Below, piece after piece: positions 57,701 through 64,000 of a DNA stretch of 64,000 bases. The stretch's first letter is position 1. The number at the start of each line of letters is the position of its first letter. The notes under the pieces are model-generated. The model ran no database searches and had not been told where the DNA came from. It worked only from the letters and a program-made list of their open reading frames with translations. Source of the DNA: Asterella californica. Its lineage: Eukaryota; Streptophyta; Marchantiopsida; Marchantiales; Aytoniaceae. The position numbers and the translations under genes were made by a program. The stretch lies in NCBI GenBank assembly GCA_036924285.1, contig JAYKYS010000012.1:13330001-13394000 (forward strand). The letters are read 5' to 3'.

Positions 57701-60293
57701 TAAAATATATTATTTTTATATAATATAGATATTAAATATTCACAAAAAGCACTTTAAATTTACAAAAGCTAAATAATAAATATTTAAATATGTGATGTAT
57801 TAGTAACAATGAGATTTTCCTGTCACTTAACCATCTACGTTTTATATTTAGTATTTACACTATTTGCATTCTGTACCAATCTTACATATGTTAATCTCCA
57901 GATTTCTAATATTTTTGTACTTTGACTGGTTTGAATATCGTCTCGTATTGTATCCTTGACTCGAACCTTCTCGTAGAGACCATTAGGCATGTTAGAATTA
58001 GTACAAACCACGTTTCCGTACTTTGATTGAGCAGATGAGCATTGACATTTCACTCGCGGCTGCATAAAATCAGTAGCCGGTCGAATGTGTCTAAATCTTG
58101 TCGAATGTGTGGCATAGTTTCAGCTAAACAGGACAGATGACCGGATTAGAGTCGAGAGGAAGAGAATTTTTCACTCACGGCTGCAAGTTACCCGTCTTGC
58201 CATCGGCATTCGGACCCGTATACGTTGCTGTTTCTAATTTATGGTATCATTTACTACCCAGGAATGCAATATCCACCACGAAGTTTGGAGCCCTATCATT
58301 CACGTGCTACCAGTCCACCTTCTGGCGATTCTAAGGTCAATATTCACCAGTCTGCTGGAACAGCATGACTCTGAGTTGGAATCAGAAACGAATGCTTGTT
58401 CAATCACTTCTCGATTGGAAGTATTTATCAAGTATAACACTCTACCTTGTAACCCATCGCCGATATTCTAGACCGTCGAGAACCTCTCTACCCTCTGTGG
58501 TTGAGTAACTTTCCTGCATGGGAAGCTGAGGACAAGCTACAGGTTGATGCCTCCTGCTTCCCGCTTCGGAAGATCTCTTTGATAAGAATACCTACTGACT
58601 AAAGGTGCACTGACCAGCCTTTGCGTAACGTTTGTAAAGTACCTACTCGGGACGGTATAAAACTAATTAGTCGGGACATTTGATTCGGAAATCCGTCCAC
58701 TCCACTCCACTCTTCACCTCCCGTTGGTAATCGGCACAATTACAATCTCGGGCTGATGCCTCCTAACGTCACACTGGGCAAATTTCTTATACTAGTAGGT
58801 CCGGGGCTTCTTCCAGATCTCTGGCGATCTCCTCTATCAGTACCTCATGTCGGGCAATTACTTTCTCGCGCTGTTGCCTCTTGTTAATCTCACCATACGG
58901 CAAAATTCTGATACAAGTAGCATTGCGGTCACGCACTAATTATAAGGTCTTTCATACGAGTAAGTCCTCGTGTTCTCGCAAGCGGATAAATACTCTCGCT
59001 GGCTTATACCTCCCCACGCCATTCAAAGACTGATCGTAGCCTGACGGTGCACACTACGACGAATATGTAACGGTGCACTATGTGGCTGCTTCCCGTAGTC
59101 ACGCTTCCGCAGGTCTTTGATGAGAGTCAAGTGGGGCGGTGTAATCCGCGGAGTACACCAGCCCTGCTGTTGTCCCCGCCTAGGTGCAATGCTCAGCGAC
59201 GGAAACAGCTCTAAAAACAAGTGAAACAAAAAGGGCAGAAAAAAGGAGGACGTAAACTGCACTCGTACAGGCCGAGGTACTGAGAGTATCAAGTTGGTGC
59301 TTTCAGCGAGGTTTTGATGCACAAATGCAGGTTGTAAGCCTACGATGTTCACGTACCTCAATACTGGCAGCTTCCCAAGATTGGGAAGCATGGACAGATC
59401 TGCGTTGGGGTTGAATCCACAACAAAAGGACATCGAGAAGAGAGACAGACTCTCAAGATTTTCAAGCTCCACCGGAAGAGATTGCAAGCTCAGGCAGTAG
59501 TCCAGCTAGCTCTTTGAGAGACTGCAACTTCCCGATCTCGGGTGGCAGAGATCTAAGCCCTCGACTTTCCTTCAAAGACAGTCTCTGCAGATTGCTGAGA
59601 TCGCCGATCTCCGATGGGAGTGCTCCAAGAGCTGGGCAGTTTGCCAAGGTTAGCTTCGTTAGGTTCTTGAACTGAGCAATATGCGGAGACTGAACTTGGG
59701 GTAAGCGTGGACCACTTTCAACTGAAACGGTGATCTACGGTCACACTTATTGATAAGAACTGCTAAGTCGGAGCTGTTACAGACTTGATAACCACCCTTT
59801 CCCAAGTCCCTGTAGAGATTCTGGAAGACGAAATAAGAGAAAACGAATTTATTGTCTTCGAGTTTCGTCAGAATGTCTCCTCCGAGAATAGCTTTTACTG
59901 TATTCCAACTCCAGCCATCAAATAAGTTGGAAATGTCGCTCATGGCGTCCTGACATTCTCCCAGCTTCAGTCTGTAAGCAAGGCCCACCTCGGCGGTGAA
60001 TCGAGCAAACATCATCCTTCGCATCACTCCTGCGCGTTTCGAAGCCCCGGACCTGTGCTGTTTCCACAACTCGTCCAGCTTCTCGTCACTGAAAGTGACA
60101 TTCATGTTCTCCAGCTTCTGCAAGATTTCTTTCCAAAATGCTGGCGTCCTCGGCTGTGAACCAAAAAACTTTCCGAAAAGGACCAGAAGTTTCGGGTTTC
60201 CCTCGCATCGTTCAATAAGATCGGGAATGATGTTACTCCAGACCGACATCTCGTTTGTATCGAGAGGGCCTCTAGCATACTGCTGGAAAGATT
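54710..60293. repeat. Segmental duplication, right copy (5,584 bp)
   Basis: See 44,072-49,655. Here the NLR continues without a break beyond 60,293 into its NB-ARC 5' part, so this copy most likely retains the original arrangement at its right end. The left border abuts the AT-rich tract. Confidence 0.97.
56656..56716. repeat. Hairpin with perfect 20-bp arms (twin copy)
   Basis: Identical to 46,018-46,078. Confidence 0.85.
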
Positions 60294-61270
60294 CTGGCGT
60301 CAGGGCTCTCCAACCTTTTCACATCGTGCACTTTGTGCCTGCATGTAGGAGTGGGGAAGAGTGTTTGGATCCGCTCATAAACGCCGCTGCTCTTCTAATC
60401 ACTGTCGTAGCCTCGCATGGAAAGTAAAACACAGCTTCCCGCTGGCAGGAGCTTTGAGATGTCATCAGGGAGAATCTCACTGAGAACTGATGTGTTTGTC
60501 GGAGCATTATCAAAGAACATCACGACCTTACGTCTGTGGCCAATGCTAGACTCCCTCCATGGTCTCAAGGCGTTTTGGATTTTAGTGTAGTCCGCATCCT
60601 TGTGGCTAAGTCCTTCGGCTGCTCGACCATCGGCCATTTGCTCCAACAGCTTCCGTTGGCACTCCACTGGTTCTAGTTGAGAGCCAGAAGTGCTGCTGCA
60701 ATCTATCTGCAGAAGCTCAGTTTTCAGGTCGGTTCCACCATCTTTAGTACTATCTGCTTGCTCCGAGTATACTGCATGAATTATTTCTTTGGCGAGTCTA
60801 CTTTTCCCAGCTCCTGGAGGTCCAGTTATGTGCACAACCGAAATCTGCGCTCCATGATCGCCCGCACTTACGAATTGCTTGAGCTCATCGATTGATCGAC
60901 CGAAGTTAGTCCCCACTCGAGGATTCTCACCCAGATACGGAAGATCGTTGTTCAATGCGCTCGAGTACTCGAGCGCATTCAGCTAAGAGAAGAACGGCCT
61001 CCTCTTCCAGCGTTGTCAAGATACTCTTGTGCTTGTCTAGGAGGCTGCTGCTGCAAGCGTATCTCGGTTTCATGTCGAAGCATTTGATAATGTGCTCCGC
61101 GAGCTCCTCCACTGACTTGGCCTTGCCATCACCTCTTTCACTTTATCAGCTCGCTGCTTGATCAGGGCTAAAATCTTGAACAGTGCGCCGTAGATTCCAG
61201 CGTCTCCTGCTGCCATTACCAAATCGGTCACAACTGATCCCACGCCCCTTAGAAAGAAACCGCTCGGCAC
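59023..61270 (-). CDS. NB-ARC/LRR (NLR) immune-receptor-type gene, multi-exon
   Basis: A plant intracellular receptor of the NLR class, which senses pathogen effectors and switches on ADP/ATP exchange. On the minus strand, in order: an N-terminal helical segment (61,270-61,070, GIYGALFKILALIKQRADKV) and a further helical stretch (61,112-60,985). NB-ARC follows, with Walker A GPPGAGKSRLAKE (about 60,830), kinase-2 KVVMFFDNAP (about 60,520) and RNBS-B-like CVLLSMRGYD (about 60,420). Then come the GLPL-equivalent CEGNPKLLVLFG (about 60,200) and an ARC/winged-helix-like region to 59,660. The leucine-rich repeats are 59,647-59,462 and 59,487 to about 59,290. Frames change between these blocks. TTCTTCTCTTAG just before 60,984 looks like a splice acceptor, so introns are likely, but I could not fix every junction. 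A 26-bp palindrome lies at 60,954-60,979. LRR number is low. It could equally be a decaying gene. Confidence 0.72.
60954..60979. repeat. Perfect 26-bp palindrome inside the NLR
   Basis: AATGCGCTCGAGT followed directly by its own reverse complement, with no spacer. It sits just downstream of the probable splice acceptor, where two reading frames meet. Confidence 0.95.
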
Positions 61271-61358
61271 AATGATTCCCTTTCCATTCTGCTGATTGCT
61301 TGAAACTTCCTTCTGCTAGAAAGAAAGAACATTCGCGGGTCAAACACATTCGATCGCT

Positions 61359-62167
61359 TTAGAGATTTTCAAAGCTGAAAGTAAAACAAATTATAGAATA
61401 CACAGTCTCGGTCTCCAAGTAAAACATCGACACTAATGCTCCGATGTACACCATGTTTTTTTCGGCCCATAGCTTCTGTACATGGAGGTGGATGATCCTC
61501 AACCAATGTACGCGCTTTCCGGTGAAGAGTTCCTCAATGAAGTTTATCTGCCAGTTAGACATGTAAGTAGTTCTCCTCGGCCAAAAGATCGTCATGATAG
61601 CGTCAGCGCCTTCTCTCTTCTTCGGGTTGCGATAGTCGCTGGTGCGATATCCATTCTTCTCTTGAGGTACTTTTTTGAACAATCTTGGGAAGTTCTTGAC
61701 TGCTTCGGCTGATGCCTGCTGAAGTACTATCGAAGAGAAGATCTCTCTCCTTCCCTACATTGTCGATAACCAAGACCAGTGCCAGATGTCCAATGTGCTT
61801 CGGTCCAGTTACAAGACCTTCCATATGATTCATCCGAATGATGCTGCCTACACACCTTCAGCTCTTGAACTAACTTCGCTGAGATCATTCCCCACCAAAG
61901 CAGTAAGAGGAATGATAATCCAATCTCGTCCAAGTCCTTCGTGTATCTGCGAAGTCCAGCTTGATTGACATCTAACGACCGAAGCTGCGACGGCTTGGAT
62001 GTCTGCATCCCTCGCATGTACCGGAGTCCTAAGTTACCGATTTGGAAAGCTACGAATGAGGTACGAAGAAAATGGTTTCTTCGTCTCAAACTGACTTCGG
62101 CGAAGTCGATGTACTTCGTAGGTAAGAGAGTGCGACGCTTCCGCTCCTTCCAACAGTGTTTGGACAA
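61359..62167 (-). CDS. Probable exons of unknown protein upstream of the NLR
   Basis: Three minus-strand open blocks look coding-like but are in different frames: 62,167 to about 61,850 (GLSFLLLLWWGMISAKLVQE), 61,833 to about 61,610 (LALVLVIDNVGKERDLLFDS), and 61,620-61,400 (TYMSNWQINFIEELFTGKR). They may be 5' exons of the NLR or a separate gene. I recognise no domain and the exon borders are not resolved. Confidence 0.4.
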
Positions 62168-62271
62168 ATGACCTGAACTATTCTACTTATATATTGAGAT
62201 GGCTTCTCTACACGTGTCGAAGTTAGGGTTTCTCTAGCTTCACTGATGTTCTTCCTTCTCAACTTCGTCAC

Positions 62272-63379
62272 ATCTTCAATCCGCTATAACTTCGTCGTTT
62301 AGACTCCGTTTGTCTCACACAACACATCGTTAGAAAGTTCTTCGCCCGAGGAATTCAACTATGATAAAATCCTATCCCGATCGTCTCCATAAATTTGATA
62401 GATTTCTCCAGGACAAAAGTTCTCTTGATGTGGTATGTCAGGTTCCTCAAACAATTTCAACATCCTTTACATCTCATAACACGAATGGACCCACAAATTC
62501 ACTCAAATTATCTGCATCCATGGAGGGATAAGACAAACTACAGTTGAGATCTGAACATGTCATCGTCGCCACAATCACCTTAGCAGTACCCACGACATGC
62601 TCATTACAAATATCATCGTGATGTAAGAACTTGATCTTTTCCTGACCAACCACCTTCTATCCAAATGAGAGCAAGACCATATCACCCGTTGCGAAGGATA
62701 GCCGTTTAGTAGTTACCAAAGAGACTCCAAACAAGCCGTTCGGAGTTCTTCTCGTAGAACCATGCAAGGAATTTGGTCGAAAGAACAAAACACTGATGTA
62801 AATTGGCTCCCTATGACTCAAACTCGCTCATCACACCCAAAACAACAATCTAATCCACATATAATCTTCTCCTATGTGTAGGTGAAGACTCCTTGATAGT
62901 GTCGACGTAAAAAACAAAAAGCTTGGTGGTATGTGTTTTGAGTGCAGTAGACCTCCAACAAACTTAGCCAGCAGTGTCTATTGGAAGGGATGAAACCAAA
63001 AGATGTCAAGCCCTCCGAGTGTGATAGGATAAGCAACGGTGTTTCATGTCACAAGAGGAAGTTTGAACTTGTCAATATGGTCGTGACCCTAGAAGAATTG
63101 TCGTAACATCTAAGTGAGTAAGCGCAGCTGAGACTAACAGAAGTGTGAAGAGGAACATACCTTGGAGCAGAAACCTGAGAGCAAATAGTCAAGTATCGAA
63201 GATGAGAAAAGAGGAGGAAACAAAAATAAGACGTTGTTCCACTTTATGTGTGGAGTATCATCAGAGCTCCACCAGATGTAAGTCAGATGAGACAAGAATG
63301 CTCAAATACCTCACCAGGGTGTGATGATCTTGTATCTGCAATCAAAAGATGACACGGTGTGATGATGTTGAACCTGCAA
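62272..63379. other. Non-coding with LTR scrap at 62,700-62,895
   Basis: 62,700-62,895 on the minus strand resembles the 8,070-8,290 part of the element 1 LTR (shared GGAGAAGA(C/T)T, ATTGTTG(G/T)TTTGGGTGTG, GAGCGA(A/G)TTTGAG). The rest shows no gene. Decayed LINE-like sequence may extend down to about 63,130. Confidence 0.5.
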
Positions 63380-63735
63380 GATGAAAAGAATGGAGACAAG
63401 AGCAAATAATAACGATACCAATGGACAGTCCTGTCGGACCCTTCTAGAAATTTGGATCAGAGCAGAGAATTGACCGTCGACAATAATTCTTGCAGTTCCA
63501 TGTATTTTAAAGCAAAGACCAAGCGGATGAACTCAAAGCCAAAGCTCCATTTTCCAAGCAAAGAGAAAAGATAATAATGCGATAGTCGATCATATGCTTT
63601 CTCAAAGTCAAGAAGCATAACAACTGTTGTTCATCATTCCCTCTTAAGCAAGTCGTACGTAAATATAAAGTGAGGACAATTCAAGACTGACCAACATGTG
63701 ATGAAACCCTGTTGCTGAGACGGGATGAGACGTAC
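63380..63735 (-). pseudogene. Decayed LINE (non-LTR) reverse transcriptase fragment
   Basis: Minus-strand reading in shifting frames shows successive LINE RT motifs. RLIPSQQQGFI (63,732-63,700) is followed by MLLDFEKAYDRL (about 63,620-63,583), which contains the first catalytic Asp block. Next come ARIIVDGQFSALIQISRRVR and DCPLVSLLFAL (about 63,490-63,390). The order and spacing match L1-type reverse transcriptases (RQGCPLSPLLFAL-type motif). Stops and frameshifts are present and both ends are missing. Confidence 0.75.
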
Positions 63736-63749
63736 GAGCAATAAAGTGA

Positions 63750-63865
63750 GATGGTATCGTATTGGATTTTACGTGAAAGTTGTCCAAGGAAACGTGAGGT
63801 TCTTGGCTGTGGAGATATTGTGTGCCGAACAGAGACAAGAAAGAGAGAAACAACCATGAGAACAA
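63750..63865 (-). repeat. LTR 3'-end fragment of the element 1 family
   Basis: The minus strand matches the last 100 or so bases of the element 1 LTR (TCTTGTCTCTGTT(T/C)GGCACACAA, CACAGC(T/C)A(G/A)GAACCTC, CGATAC). It directly abuts the LINE fragment. The final 135 bases of the window show nothing further. Confidence 0.7.
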
Positions 63866-64000
63866 GCTCTGCAACTATATTAGCTCTCACTTTATATACA
63901 CTCATTTCTTTCTCACTAAGAACACCAAATTGAGAAACAGACTTGAGTGATCTATAATCTATACATAACTTCTAAAACAAGTCTCTGAATGTCAACTTAG

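Overview
The window looks like nuclear DNA of a land plant, most likely a bryophyte of the liverwort type (Marchantia-like; this is an inference from overall character, not a database match). It contains plant-type LTR retrotransposons nested in one another, a plant NB-ARC/LRR resistance-type gene, a hAT-type transposase gene and an intronless fungal/algal-type iron permease (FTR1). Very little is ordinary single-copy gene space: most of the sequence is mobile elements and recent rearrangements.

Layout. 1-1,690 is a dispersed repeat that recurs inverted at about 27.46-28.11 kb. 1.7-6.9 kb, continuing at 24.67-25.1 kb, is a mobile-element-like region saturated with the word GAAGAC/GTCTTC; it holds one long broken reading frame with a globular N-terminal part and a coiled-coil C-terminal part. 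Into it is inserted a 2-kb-LTR Ty3/gypsy element (element 1, 6,928-24,664; target duplication CCGT). Inside the integrase gene of element 1 sits a second Ty3/gypsy element (element 2, 14,088-21,715; two 799-bp LTRs differing at three positions). 25.2-31.5 kb holds decayed gag-protease copies related to element 1, split by an inverted repeat and by a probable solo LTR with a perfect 4-bp target duplication. 31.5-34.5 kb is mostly non-coding, with a 171-bp SINE-like insertion. 34.5-38.3 kb has an intact FTR1 gene and, 2.6 kb downstream, an inverted frameshifted FTR1 fragment joined to a tRNA-like 3' half. 39.8-42.3 kb encodes a hAT/ZNF862-like protein on the minus strand, with a run of short repeated motifs upstream.

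44-62 kb is dominated by a direct duplication of 5,584 bp (44,072-49,655 and 54,710-60,293, offset exactly 10,638) that carries the 3' half of an NLR gene. The right copy joins its NB-ARC 5' half; the left copy is cut inside the NB-ARC region and fused to a further 423-bp copy of its own downstream sequence, then to a truncated minus-strand relative of element 1, then (over 14 bp of filler) to a fragment of the coiled-coil element. 62.2-64 kb contains LTR scraps and a decayed LINE reverse transcriptase.

How things fit together: the retroelement genes supply capsid, protease, reverse transcriptase, RNase H and integrase for copying themselves, but every large copy here carries stops or frameshifts. 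Nearly all of the stops are one C-to-T or G-to-A change away from a sense codon. The only host genes I would defend as potentially functional are FTR1, the NLR (right copy) and possibly the hAT-derived gene.
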